From Hippopus hippopus (Eukaryota; Mollusca; Bivalvia; Cardiida; Cardiidae): a stretch of 64,000 nt of DNA. The stretch is from positions 40,226,388-40,290,387 of the forward strand of contig OX328111.1 of assembly GCA_946811185.2 (NCBI GenBank), written 5' to 3'. The notes under the pieces were generated by a model. It saw only the letters and a list, made by a program, of their open reading frames with translations, searched no databases and was not told where the DNA came from. The translations under genes and the position numbers were made by a program. Of this stretch, positions 43,050-55,100 are shown in pieces. How positions within the stretch are numbered: the first letter of the stretch is position 1; each line of letters starts with the position of its first letter.

Positions 43050-43560
43050 GGCTGCAACACACGAAAAGGGGCATTCGGACATTTGCATAATGTGTCGTTA
43101 CAGATCAGCCTGCATACTCTACGCAGACTAATCCGAAATGAAATTTCCGTTCTTATATGATTTTCTGTTTTGCGCAAGTCTACTGTTGGACAAAATCAAA
43201 TGTAGTTGTAAAGTGGTGTCTCAGATTAGCTTGCACAGATCGCGCAGGCTGATCCGAGACGACACTTTACGCAAATGTCCGAATGCCCCTTTTTGCGTGT
43301 TGTAGGCCATATGAGCCATGTTCTGGCAACAGAGAGTCTAATACATTCTGAGATGCATCATACCAAGCAAGACATCACCTAACTAGGAATCCATTAATTC
43401 CATTATGTCAAACAACTGAATGTATCGTAAGGTAGACTGGTCATTTGACATACAAAAAATTGACTGATAGCGAAAAGTTTCAGCCCAGGTCAACCTGCAC
43501 AGATGATCTTTTTTGCCTGAAACATTAAGCCCCCTTTTCATAGAGCATGACTCAGTTATG
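43050..43560. repeat. Element D followed by family C, as at 11.5-12.0 kb
   Basis: Element D at 43052-43306 (CAACACACGAAAAGGGGCAT to its inverted GTTGTAGGCCATATG), then family C at 43311-43555 (GAGCCATGTTCTGG to AGAGCATGACTCA). Confidence 0.7.
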
Positions 43561-44520
43561 CTTGTTGATGTTAAAAATATTTGCAGATGGCAATATCAAT
43601 GTTACTCAGGTAATGGTATTTGTTTTTGAAAGAATAGAAAGATTTTGGCAAAAAGAGAAAAGGTTGGATACCAAAATATTTTCCTTTTCCTACAATGTTT
43701 TCAAAAGCCTTCTTCCTCAGGGCCTTTCAAACACATGATCATATATATGGGGTTAAATAGAAATATTTTGCACAATTAGAAAAGAACATACTTTTATTTA
43801 TTTACGAACTAAGATATTGCTAGAGTTCAATAAGAAACACTAATATTGCAACTAAAATGGAAGTCAAAGCTATCTACATACAAAACAATTAGCACACACA
43901 GATAAATCTCTCACATAATAAAAATGAAACAAAAACAAGAGGGCCTTCATGGCCCTGTACTGCTCTACTGGCTGACAGGCAAATAAATCATATTAAGGTC
44001 TATGACCCTAACTCATCAGTAAACATCGACATTTTCGTAAAGGCTATTTGGCCAATCTCGACAGCTTCTGTCTTTTTATATGAGAGTTAGGGGCCGTAGA
44101 CTCACTAACTCGTCAGTAAATATTGTGTACTAGCAATATTTTCATAAAGGCTATTCGGCCAATCTCGGCAGCTTCCATCTTTTAATATGAGAATAAGGGG
44201 CCGGAGAACTCAAGCATGGATAGTAGCACGATTTAGTCATAGGTCTGTTAATCCATGGAATTTTTTAGAAAATAATCAAGTCTGAAATAGCTATGATTTG
44301 TCATATACCAAGATGATGTAAGGGAAAAGAAAAAAGTCCAACGATCATTCATGCCAAATATCAATGAAACTAGACACATGGATTTCTACACGAAGAATTA
44401 CAAGAAAAAGAAAAAAAAACTTGGATTGTTACACGCAATGTCACCTTTTTTCGAAGAAGTTTACAAAAGTGTCAACATGTAGGAACATAATGTGTCCTAT
44501 TTATATAGCAATGAGTTAAC
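43561..44520. repeat. MITE copy, GAGGGCC repeat head and tandem pair
   Basis: MITE at about 43580-43755, long-repeat head ACAAGAGGGCCTTCATGGCC at 43934, and two tandem units containing AAGGCTATTTGGCCAATCTC or its variant at 44035-44190. Confidence 0.55.
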
Positions 44521-44629
44521 TATCAGTGCCAATGGTATAAATTTAATATTCTGCAAGCCCCAAAAAACACATGCCCACTGAAACTGAGACAGATTGCTAT
44601 CTGACAGGCTTGACGTAACAAACAGATAG

Positions 44630-45235
44630 TGTAGACCACAGCAGACCGCGCATTCTGAGCAGTCTGGTCTTTATCTCTGTAGGCCACAAAAGCTTTGTTT
44701 TTGTTGATGGTGCAGCTAGATTCAAATGGATTGATATTTCCCATACACATGAACCATACTCTGACATAAAGAGGTTTAATGTGTTTTCATGATGCATCAT
44801 ACCAAGCAAGTCATAAAATATTTGAGCCGTGCTCTGGCAAAAGGGGGCTTAATGCATCTCCATGATGCATGATACCAAGCAAGTTATTTACAAAATTAAC
44901 AAGCAACTTAATCACAAGGTAGACTGGGCCTTGGACATACAGAAAATTGTCCAATAGAGAAAAGTTTCGGCCCAGGTCAGCCTGCGCGGACTGCGCAGGC
45001 TGACCTGAGTCGATACTTTTCGCAGATGCATTAAGCCCCCTTTTCACAGAGCATGGCTCATTTATGGATCCATAATATCCATTTTATCCCACAACCAACT
45101 AAATCATTAGGTAAACTGGCCCTCTGACATGCAGAAAATTTAATAGCAAAGAGTTTCTGTGCAGGGTGACCTGGGCCAATACTTTTTGCAGATACGTTAA
45201 GCCCTCTTTTCCCAGAGCATGGCTAATATAAATTT
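44630..45235. repeat. Family C foldbacks in series
   Basis: A family B-like piece at 44630-44690 and a family C end at 44750-44815. A complete family C at 44824-45061 has terminal inverted GAGCCATGCTCTG and GGGGGCTTAATGCATCT plus the core GGTCAGCCTGCGCGGACTGC. A degraded copy lies at 45062-45228. Confidence 0.7.
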
Positions 45236-45339
45236 CAAAAGATTACTAGCCATATCTACATGTATATCAAAGTACAAAATAGGCACTGCCTTACCCATTA
45301 CTGTTCAAGTTATTTCTGGCATGCCACTAACTTTGACCA

Positions 45340-46262
45340 GTGATATAATTGGAAATACCTTCTTTGAACAATAAGGACAACATTGTTGGCAAAGGAGCAA
45401 TTGCTTGTAACAAGCAATTACTTCTTTTCCTACAGCTTTTTTTCTAATAGAAATCTACAGCAAGGATCTAAAATGCTGTATTTGTTCAGTATGGTAGTTG
45501 GTATGAAAATCTTTGACAAACGTTTATTAAAAAAGTATCAAAAATTAATAAAGCAAAACAAGTATGAACTTGAAAAACAGAAATTGCCTTTAAAAAAAAA
45601 ATCAAAAGTGTATAAAGCAATATCAAAGAAAACACATCACAGCAATAAATACTGATAGAAAAGCAGGATTATAGCAAAAAAGAAGCAAATCATAAGAAGA
45701 GCACTGCATGAAGGTGCCAACATTTGGCTGTGGTTGCTTTTTCAAAGAGAAGATATTTTTTTGTGAAAATTTTAAATTAACCCTTAAGCTGCTAAGCGGG
45801 ACTCACTGACCCTTTGCAGACAGCCTAGATCAAGATCAGACTGCACAGAATGTGCAGTCTGATCTTGAGCCTACACTGTCCGATAAGAAGATATCTTTCC
45901 CCAAAAACTACCTTTGAAAAAGTGGCATTTAGGTTTCTACTGTTGGCTTAAAAGTTCCATTTCACTTTTTTTTTTGCAGGGTAAGAGTTAAAATAGGCGC
46001 ATGAAGCAAACATTTTGATGGTTACCTGCCCTTCTGACATTGGTTCCCCTGTTAACAAATTTTTGGACTGGACCAAGTTCAAAGCATCTGCAGACAACAT
46101 ATTAAATCTTGTTAATATGATGATTTCTGACTTTGATAGGGTGGAAAATAATGTGGGAAAAGGAGAAAATGCTGGTGACCAGCATTTTTCCTTTTCCCAC
46201 AATGTTTTCTATAGGCTTCTTTCTCAGGGTCATTAGAAGTCTGGATTGTGTGGTAAAGAGTT
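45340..46262. repeat. MITE hairpins and a family B palindrome
   Basis: Hairpin of GCTTGTAACAAGC subtype at 45380-45435, long family B at 45779-45985, and a MITE at about 46050-46262 ending GTGTGGTAAAGAGTTA. Confidence 0.65.
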
Positions 46263-46687
46263 AGACAGTAAACAACTAGCCCAAGTTTGAAGTCAGAATA
46301 TGTAGTATTGACAGAGATATAAAAACATGTTGACCAAAGTTTTCTCAAGGCATAGATGCAGAAAACAGCAGGGCCATAACAATGCCGTGAAATTTTCTTT
46401 TAAAACAACCAAGCTAAAAACAACTTCTTCAGTTTATGCTCAGTATGTACACCATTGCATGCTAATACATAGTTATAGGAAAACTTTTTCCAACCTACTA
46501 CTTTTGAGAAAAAAACCACTGCATGTTGCGCTCAACATTCAAAGGGCTGATAATAAAATAATTGGAGTAAGAAGTGAACACAATATTTCCCTAACTACAA
46601 TATCACATCAGTTCAATTCAATATTATCTTCCTAAGGTAAAATTCTAACAAGTTCGTTGTAGTGCACATCCATTATAAACAATTCAA
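46263..46687. other. No recognised feature
   Basis: The 102-codon + open frame here has no domain and untypical composition. Treated as chance. Confidence 0.35.
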
Positions 46688-46899
46688 ATAACCCTTTACC
46701 ACACAATCCCAAGTTATAATGAACCCTCTGAAAATGACTTTTGAAAACATTGTGGGAAAAGGAGAAAATGCTGGTAACCAGCATTTTCTCCTCTTCCCAC
46801 CATTTTGTCTACCCTTTAAATAGAAAATTGCATCATTGTCGTCTGCAAATGCTTTAAATTTGGACAAGTCTAAAATTTTGTTGTTTGGTAAAGGGTTAA
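46688..46899. repeat. TTAA hairpin MITE, nearly complete
   Basis: ATAACCCTTTACCACACAAT and GTTTGGTAAAGGGTTAA. Near-perfect hairpin TGTGGGAAAAGGAGAAAATG with partner. Confidence 0.8.
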
Positions 46900-47185
46900 G
46901 TTAAATCTATGTGTAATCTGGTAAGCAAAAAACAATAATAATTGCTTTTAGCATCAGTCTGGGAATTTTTTGATACATTAAATATAGAGTGAAAATAACC
47001 GTCTTTGTACCTCTGCTGCCCTGTACCTAATGAAGGAGTCAGTCTGCTGTCTGTTTCAGTAAAATGTATGTCTAATTGCCTGAAAAGAATCATCAGGACA
47101 GGTGGATCTTCCCTGCTCGTCCTCCTCAAACACAGTGGAAAGATGCTCCTACTGGTAACTAGGTTTATTACAGGCTCAATAGTGA

Positions 47186-47528
47186 CCAAAAGTAAACAAA
47201 GAGGGTGTTACAATGCATCTAAATTTCAATCATACCATACAACGGTGTGGAAACTATTGTGAAAGTTGACAATCTGTTATTGGACGGTCTGTTCAAGTGT
47301 TAGTTGTAGGCAGAAAAACAAATTCTAGAACTAGGGTAAAAGTTGCCAGGTTGCTCTATCATTTTTTTCACTTTTTACCTGGTTTTAAATTTTGTTTTTT
47401 TCTGCCAGTGACTAACAGATGGGCCTACTGTACAGTAACAGATATTCATCTTCACAATAGTTTCCATACTTTTAAAAGGTATGATTTAAATCTAAATGCA
47501 TTTTGACACCAACATTGTTTACTTTTGG
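47186..47528. repeat. Foldback F, 343 bp
   Basis: Ends CCAAAAGTAAACAAAG and TGTTTACTTTTGG. Inverted blocks AATGCATCTAAATTTCAATC with ATGATTTAAATCTAAATGCA, and GACAATCTGTTA with TAACAGATATTCATC. Second copy at 56749-57088. Confidence 0.75.
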
Positions 47529-49560
47529 CTTTTTTTTGGGCCTTTAAAGATGGTCAGAAATGCACCAGACAATTTTCCACCAAAAATGTTAAAACTGCAC
47601 TAAGTTTCTGCAGACATCATAAAGTCAACATAAGTCACACATTCTAGTCCTGTCCTTTAATCTTCTCTGATGAAACTATGCAGCAGGAAGGCTTGATATC
47701 AAATCTTATAACAGAATTGGAGCATTTATTTGTTGCTAGACAAATTTAATTACCTTAACCAAAAATATGCTAATATTCTTGTCCCAAAATTAAATAATGA
47801 GCCAGTCTGGTCAACAATCCATTTGCACATAAACAACTGTATCTATATCTCATTTCAAATCTTCCATTATCGGGTAATGTAATAACATGTGGTTGAGAAA
47901 AAATAGGTCTAAAATCACATAAGGTAAGGAATTACAAAACAAGCCTTTAGGTAAGAGCGCTGTTTTTGTTTAAAGGACGTTTAATCATCAAACAAGGTAT
48001 TCATGAGCATGCTCTGTGAAAAGGGGTTCAATGCATCAGCAAAGAGTATCAAACCATGTCAGCCTGCGCAACCTTGTAACACTATAACCTCTAGGCTACA
48101 TGTAGCCTGACATATTTGGAGATGTACTCTTAATATTATACATGCCCTGGGTATCAGGCGAAAACGTGATCCCAGCATGTTGTATAATCTGCACATGTCT
48201 GCCCGATACATGTACATTCATATAAATATGCATACGAGATGAGTGAGCAGCAAAGAAGGAAAATAAGAGAGCTTGAGAAAGGAAGAAGACCAAGTGAGGA
48301 CTGACAGCAGGCTTAAATGAATTTACCTAATAATAAAAATAAAAGCAACTTTTCAACTCTTTTGTGTTTTAATTAATTCATTGGTTCTTTGTGAAAGTGT
48401 CACAATCTGCGCAGGCTGACCTTGGTTGAAACTCTTTGCTATTGGTCATTTTTTGCATGGCAATGGACCATTTTACCTCAAGTGTTGGAGAAAATGGATT
48501 TTATGGATCCATAATTATGTAATGACTTATAATTATATATTATATTTCATGTGTCTATTTTTAGAAATGTTATGGGTAAAGAAATGTCGTAATTTAAGCT
48601 GGGGGGAATTATTTCCCCATCACAGTGAATATTTTCCTCCTGCCGAAAATCTGGAACTACTTTTTTAAGTTTTTTAAGTTTTAAAGTTTTAAAAGTGGCA
48701 TTCGTTGACAAAATAATCAGAGGAAATATAATATATAATTTATTTCATCAGCTTGTAGATAATATGGGGAAATATTTGCCTCAAAAGGGAAAGGTCCGCA
48801 AAAATGACTCGTGCCTTACGGCACTCGTTGTTTTCGCATACCTTTCCCTTTTTCGGCAAATATTTCCCCATATTAACCACAAGCTGATGAAATAAACTCT
48901 ATGTAATGACTTGCTTGGTATCATGTACCATGGAGATGCATTTTACCCCTTTTTGCCAGAGCATGGCTAATAGACATGTTATAAGCTTGAACAAATGATG
49001 TAAACATTATTATGTGGAATTTACATCCTGTCCTGGTTTATAGTGTATATGACTTATCACACAGCATACAACGAAAAACATTGATCCCTAACCATGTTTT
49101 GAAATATAAGAGAATTTACGATTTGTTTGAGCAAAAATGGTCAGATTTGGGTAGTTTCAGATTTCTGACTTGTCACAGCATTCAAATCATTTTTTCAAAA
49201 TGCTAACAAATGAGAGAAAATATCCATTCAATGATATAGTAAATAAAGGAATCTAAATGACTGAATATGATATGTAATGATTCCTACAAACATGTTAATA
49301 TACAAAATACTGTCAGCTGAACAAGCACCATGTAATATCAGATCTTTTAAAACTGTAGAAATTTATACTTAGAGTGCCACATAAAAACCAGCCCTGCATT
49401 TTCAATTATAAAATAAGACCCGCAGTATTAGCAATCTCCAGTGTCCATATTCACCAACCATTCTTAACTCTTTCAGCACCAAATAAATAAACTGGACCTC
49501 TTTCGACAGCTCTAAATACAATCCATTGAAACTTACAAAGATTTTGATTGTATAGGCTTG
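47529..49560. other. No gene; scattered palindromes
   Basis: Family C pieces at 48005-48070, 48405-48510 and 48900-48970. A separate foldback at 48735-48895 (TTTCATCAGCTTGTAGATAA with AACCACAAGCTGATGAAATA, GGGGAAATATTTGCC arms). The rest is AT-rich and unassigned. Confidence 0.5.
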
Positions 49561-49568
49561 ACTACACA

Positions 49569-49860
49569 AGCGGACGGTATAGATCAAAGATCAGACTGCA
49601 CATTCTGTGCAGTCTGATCTTTATCTATGCCGTCCGCAGAAGTCAATGTTTTCACCTATGGCGCCGAAAGGGTTAAGAGCATTCTTAGTCTAATTTCGTA
49701 TGGTTTTCCAAATTTGAAATTAACGCACCTTCTGACTGGCTAAACCAAATGGTATAGCCAATCAGAAAGTGTGTTAGGTTCAAATTCAGAAATTCTGGAA
49801 AATAAGACAAAGAAAATACTCAAGAATTGTTTGTGAATACAGACCCAGGGTGCTTTTGCC
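49569..49860. repeat. Family B palindrome followed by foldback E
   Basis: GGACGGTATAGATCAAAGAT with its GCAGTCTGATC partner at 49569-49636. Foldback with GCTAAACCAAATGGTATAGC at 49675-49860. Confidence 0.7.
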
Positions 49861-50213
49861 AAGAAAATCTAAGCAATTCAGACAAAGTATATTAAAGATT
49901 AGACTGCAATTTGGTGAAGGCTGATCTTGATCTATAATTGCCAAAAAGGCATCTTAAGTTGTGAAAGGCGCTCTAAGGCTTTAGAAAGATGATTACATGA
50001 AACATACAGTAATAGCCGTAACTATTAAAAGTGATCATCTAACACATGATGATAAAATATATTAAAAAAGCATGTTTTCTGTTCAGAACAACAGTGTCCT
50101 TCTATCCGAATGCAAGATTTAATCTAATAGCTTTTTTAACAAAGTTTTAGTTCAGAAATATACTGTTACTGTAAAATTAGACAGTTAATAATCTTGTCAT
50201 ATTTCCTATCCAG

Positions 50214-50443
50214 TTAACTCTCTATAACACGACAAACATGAAGACTAGTCCAAATTGAAAGCATTTGCAGACGACAAAATAACTGTGGCTCAAATGATGA
50301 ATTTTGTCCTTAATTAGGTAGAAAACATTGTTGGCAAAGGAGAAAAAGCTGGTTACCAGCATTTTCTCCTTTTCCCACAGTCTTTTCAGAAGGCTTCTTC
50401 CTCAGGGTTGTTAAAACTGTGAATTGTGTGGTAAAGGGTTCAC
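50214..50443. repeat. TTAA hairpin MITE
   Basis: TTAACTCTCTATAACACGAC to GTGTGGTAAAGGGTTCA. Hairpin core AAAAGCTGGTTACCAGCATT. Confidence 0.7.
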
Positions 50444-50739
50444 AGATTATCTTGCAGTTAACAGATTATCTTGAAGGACATTCCCATACATAAATCATGG
50501 TCAGTTTAGGAATTCAACAAGGGTTCAAGTCATGAATACATTTGAAAACATTGTTGCAAACTGGTATGTGACAGAAAAACAGTCAACTCCATGTATTGTG
50601 TTTGTCTCATATTTAGTGGAGTTCATCTGGAAAAGTTTTTAATATTTATTCTATTTCCAAATTAATGGTACCAAACAAGAATTGGCTCCAACTCTATTAC
50701 AAAGATTGAGACGTAAAGAATCCATACTGTTTTCCCAGT

Positions 50740-51400
50740 CTGAACCCTTGACTGAACAATACCCTACTTCAAAGACACTGAGCAAGAAAGCTTTCAAAAA
50801 GCATTGTGGGAACAGGAGTAAATACTGGCTGCTAGCATATACTCTGTTTCCCCCAGTGTTTTCTGTTCTTCCCAAGTCAAATCCTATCATTTGAGCCACA
50901 TTTAATGTCTAAAATGTTTTCAATTTGACAAGTCTAAAATTATGTCATCTGTTAGGATCTCAGAATAATTCATTCAGGATATAGTCCTTCAGAACAAAAA
51001 CTTACTAAAATTGCAATTTTGAGGTTACTATGGCCTAGAATACTGAGCAGTGACAGTCTAGTGTATCCAAAATCAGACTGCACATTTTATGCAGTCTGAT
51101 CTTGATTTTTACCAACTAGATCCACAGATATTGATCTAAGATCTTTATCTTGATCCGTACTATATAATTGATCCGTACTATATAAAACAAACCTAACCCT
51201 TGATAAAACAGTCCTGTGTTTTATCAACCCTAAGTGAAAGGTTTTTTGAAAACATTTTGGGAAAAGGAGAAATTGGTGGTGGTAACCAGCACTTTCTCCT
51301 ATTTTCACACTGTTTTTATTTCTATCAAAGATAAAAACCTTGTTTAGAGCCATATTCAATAGATTGTCTGCAAAAGTTTTCAATTAGGATGAGTCTAAAA
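50740..51400. repeat. Two MITE relatives around a family B palindrome
   Basis: Degraded MITE at 50740-50960, family B at 51069-51112 (CAGACTGCACATTTTATGCA), and a MITE at 51195-51400 with GGTGGTAACCAGCAC. Confidence 0.6.
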
Positions 51401-51594
51401 TTGCACTGACTGGTTTTCAATTGGGACTAGTCTAAAATTGTATTGACCGGTACAGAAAAAGAGTGTTTGGCATTCCATTATTTTAATATTGTATAAATAT
51501 AAAGACATTGACTAAGCACTGGAATGACTCACAACTATTGTACACTGCTGCAAAAACTATCATTACAATATAATTTAAAGGGTGCTCAAAAAAC

Positions 51595-51862
51595 ATGAGC
51601 CATGCTCTGTGAAAAGGGGGCTTAATGCATCTGCAAAAAAGGATTGGCTCATGTAAGCCTGCCCTGTCCACAGGATTAGATGGGTCGCAACTTTTTTGCT
51701 ATTGGTCAATTTTCTGTATGTTCAAGGACCTGTCTACCTCATCATTCACTCGTTTGTTAGATAAAACTGAATTTATGGATCCATGGTTATGCGATGACTT
51801 GCTTGGTATGATGCATCACAGACATGCATTAAATCCCCTTTTGCAAGAGAGTGGCTCATAAC
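51595..51862. repeat. Family C foldback
   Basis: GAGCCATGCTCTGTGAAAAG and GGGGGCTTAATGCATCTGC to ATGCATTAAATCCCCTTTTG and GTGGCTCAT. Confidence 0.7.
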
Positions 51863-51972
51863 TAATACTTCCAACTGCTGTTATTACAAACTGCAAAAAA
51901 AGAGACAGTGACAAAAGGAGGATATGAAAGTGGCAAGACAATTGTCTGGCTAAGTTATATCTGTAAGGTGGT

Positions 51973-52104
51973 CTATAACTCTGTAGAAAGTTTCGTGGTC
52001 AACGCATTAATTCTCTTTGCATTGCAGTTTTTACACAGAATATGGTCGTCTAGTGGGTAACAGCCCCTTCCTTCTGCCTCAGAGGAGAGTTGCATGTGGC
52101 AATC
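51973..52104 (-). CDS. LIM protein last exon: end of LIM3 and C-terminus
   Basis: Encodes [20 protein letters not shown] then HILCKNCN and a short tail ending LSTEL and TAG, close to the usual TDL/TEL-type end of LPP/TRIP6. The acceptor is ATCTAG. No canonical polyadenylation signal is obvious within about 100 bases downstream. Confidence 0.93.
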   Translation of the reverse strand, partial: DCHMQLSSEAEGRGCYPLDDHILCKNCNAKRINALTTKLSTEL

Positions 52105-55100
52105 CTAGATAAAAAGCCAATCAAAATATTTTAACTCCAATGTTACTTCACATGTGTCACTTTTTATTCCTATGAAGAAGATAGCATTTCAACTGATCAA
52201 TGCAAAATAGATACAACTTTCTTGTGCTGATCCATGGATCTGAAATCATTAAGGGAAAAGGAAACGTAAGTTATAGGCAATTACTACTTTTCTATCAATA
52301 TTTTCAATGTCATTCCTGAAAAGACATCTTTGTTTTCCCTAAAACCTTTTGCCTTGGTCTCCCTTGTATTGAGTAGGGGTACGTCAGTTTGGTCTGGCTC
52401 ATGTAGTTGTATAATTTCAATGAAAATACTAAGTCAAAAAAGGAGCATAACTGTGTCAAAAATACTTTGATGGTTACCAGCCCTTGCTACATAGATTTCT
52501 CTTTTATTAATTAACAACTAGTCTAACTTTAAAGCAAACATCTTAATTTATAACAGTCCTTTTTAATAAAAGTTTCTGCAAAAGGCAGATGAGAACCACG
52601 CAGACAACAATGCAGACAAAAAGGCAGAAAACAACATCAGGGCTACATCACGACAATAACTTGACATTTTCTTCAAAAAACAGCTGAGCAAAAAATACTG
52701 GTATCCAGCATTTCAATTAGGAAAAGACTCATACCTTGTCTTCGGGTAAAATGTTAAAGATCTAAAAAATAAATTACACCAGTCTTTTTAAAGACATTAT
52801 GCAGAAATTTTAAGAAACTTTTTAAAAATCTTAAAAGTACATGAGAAATCATCCAAAACGTAGCCTTTTGCTCCTAGAACTATAAACATACAGATCCAAA
52901 AAGACAAAAGCCATGCTCAGATTAATGACGTTCGCGACAGTTTCCATTATCACGCTTCGTGTAACTATCACGCTCACCTTTTTACTCGAAACGGTGAGCA
53001 CCTAACACAGTTGATCCTGCCACACTTGTCAATGTCTTCAGAATGGATAAACCAAGAACTAAAACGGGTGGTTTCATGTCAGCAAAACGAAGAAAAAAGT
53101 ATTTGAATCAAGCCAAATAATTATATGCCAGGAAGAATCCGAAATTACCTATTCAAAAGATCGGACTGAAAGTCAAAGTGAATCACCTAACTACGTCACC
53201 TAACAACGGAAACATGGACACATGCTACTAGCGCTCAATTTTGCAGACGTATCGGCGAGCTAAAACATCCTTTCAGATGCAGATGCTTTCAGTTTGGTCT
53301 AGTCAAAAATTATGTCATTTGGTTAAGACTTGCAGAAAAAAAAAGGAGCTGTAACTCTTTCTCCTTTACCATGTTATCCCTTATCTTGATGAGTCTGCAG
53401 CCGACAATATTAGAAAACATTGATGTCAAAATGAGAAATTGCTCCTTCTGACTGATGTCTCCTTTTCGCACAATGATTTCTGACCCATCAAAGAACTGTA
53501 ATATATGAATACCAGGTTATGGTTTAGCGTCTGCAAGCGCGTCAAATTTAGACAAGTCCAGAATTAGTTTTTTAGTAATGGGTTAAATGCTGACATCAGT
53601 ATTACATTTATATGCTATGGATTGGCTTATTATGACAAACAAACTTGATTCTTTTAAACACTGTTGAATTGTTGAAAAAATTGAGATAATTTACTTTATA
53701 TAATGTCTTTGTCTTTGACAAACCCTACATTTACTCATTAGTTACTGCCCCACCCACAAACTTAAAATGTATTTTCTTAAAAAATAAGGCTGGTGACCTA
53801 TTTGTTTTAAGCCTGATTCTTTTAGTTTAGTACCTGAATATTATTTATAGAAAAAATAAGAAAAATCTGAATGTTAGAACATTGAAAAAAATAACTTTAA
53901 AGGATACTCTTTGTTTTTTTGGGTTTTTTCCAAAATTAATTTTTTTAGCCATAAGTTAAGGGTATTTTTTTTTAAAGATTGATACTCAGTATACTCTAAA
54001 TTATTTTTTTCATTAAATTTGATGTTTCAACAATACAATGACATAAAGTTTGCTTATAATTGTTGTCATTTAAATAAATATACATAGACTTGGTTTTCAT
54101 AGATGAAATTTTATCTTGAACTGCCGCAATTCAGGGTGTACTAAAAGAAATATTCATAGAATTTTCCCAAAGCTGGTGACCCCCTTTTTTTATCTCCTAT
54201 TTTTGAAGATCAGATAATATACTATCACCACACAAAGTTTCATGAAATTCTGAATGTTTTCAAAAAAATGGTGAAACTGTAGCGATCGTCTTTAAAGGGG
54301 CATAACGCATCTCCGTGATGCATTATACCAAGCAAGTCATCACATAGCTATAGATCCATAAAATTCAATTTGTCTACAAACATCTGATACATGAGTTAGA
54401 GTAGTAATTTGACATGCAGAAAATTTACCAACAGCAAAAGCGTTTCGGCCCATGTCAGCCAGCGCAGACTGTGCAGGCTGACATGGGTCCATACCTTTTT
54501 GCGGTTGCATTAAGCCCCCTTTTTCACAGAGCATGGCTCAATCATGTTTTATTACCTCACATCTGTAGCAGCCCACATGAAAGCTTCTGTCCATAGCAAC
54601 AACCCTGACTGTTTCTTCTTGACCTTTCTCTGGCATGATGGGATTATGACATACACAACATCGCGGGGCAAATTTCCTGGATTACGAAATGTACAGCAAA
54701 GGATATATCACTGACTCTGATGATCATGCAGTTTCATTGTCCACTCTGGAGAAACTGCACAGTTTTGATATCATATGTTAACTCTTTACAAAATGACAAA
54801 CCTTCAGACTTGTTTACTGTGAAGAAAGTTGCAGAGGACAAATTAAAATCTGGCTAATATGATGAGATTTGTCTTAGAAATGGGTAGAAAACTTTGTGGG
54901 AAAAGGAGAAAATGCTGGTTACCAACATTTTCTCCTTTTCCCACAATGATTTCAAATACTTTCCTCTCCGGAGAGTCGGTAAAACACAGGATTATTGGTA
55001 AAGGGTCAACTAATCATCTGCAAATCACCGTGTTCACCACAGCACTTCCATTTCCTTGACATTTACAATGCAAAAGTGGGAGACAGTGGCTCTGCTAAAC

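Noticed and set aside
45383..45655. 90-codon Lys-rich + frame
   Set aside because: It starts inside a MITE hairpin and continues into A-rich sequence. No start context or domain.
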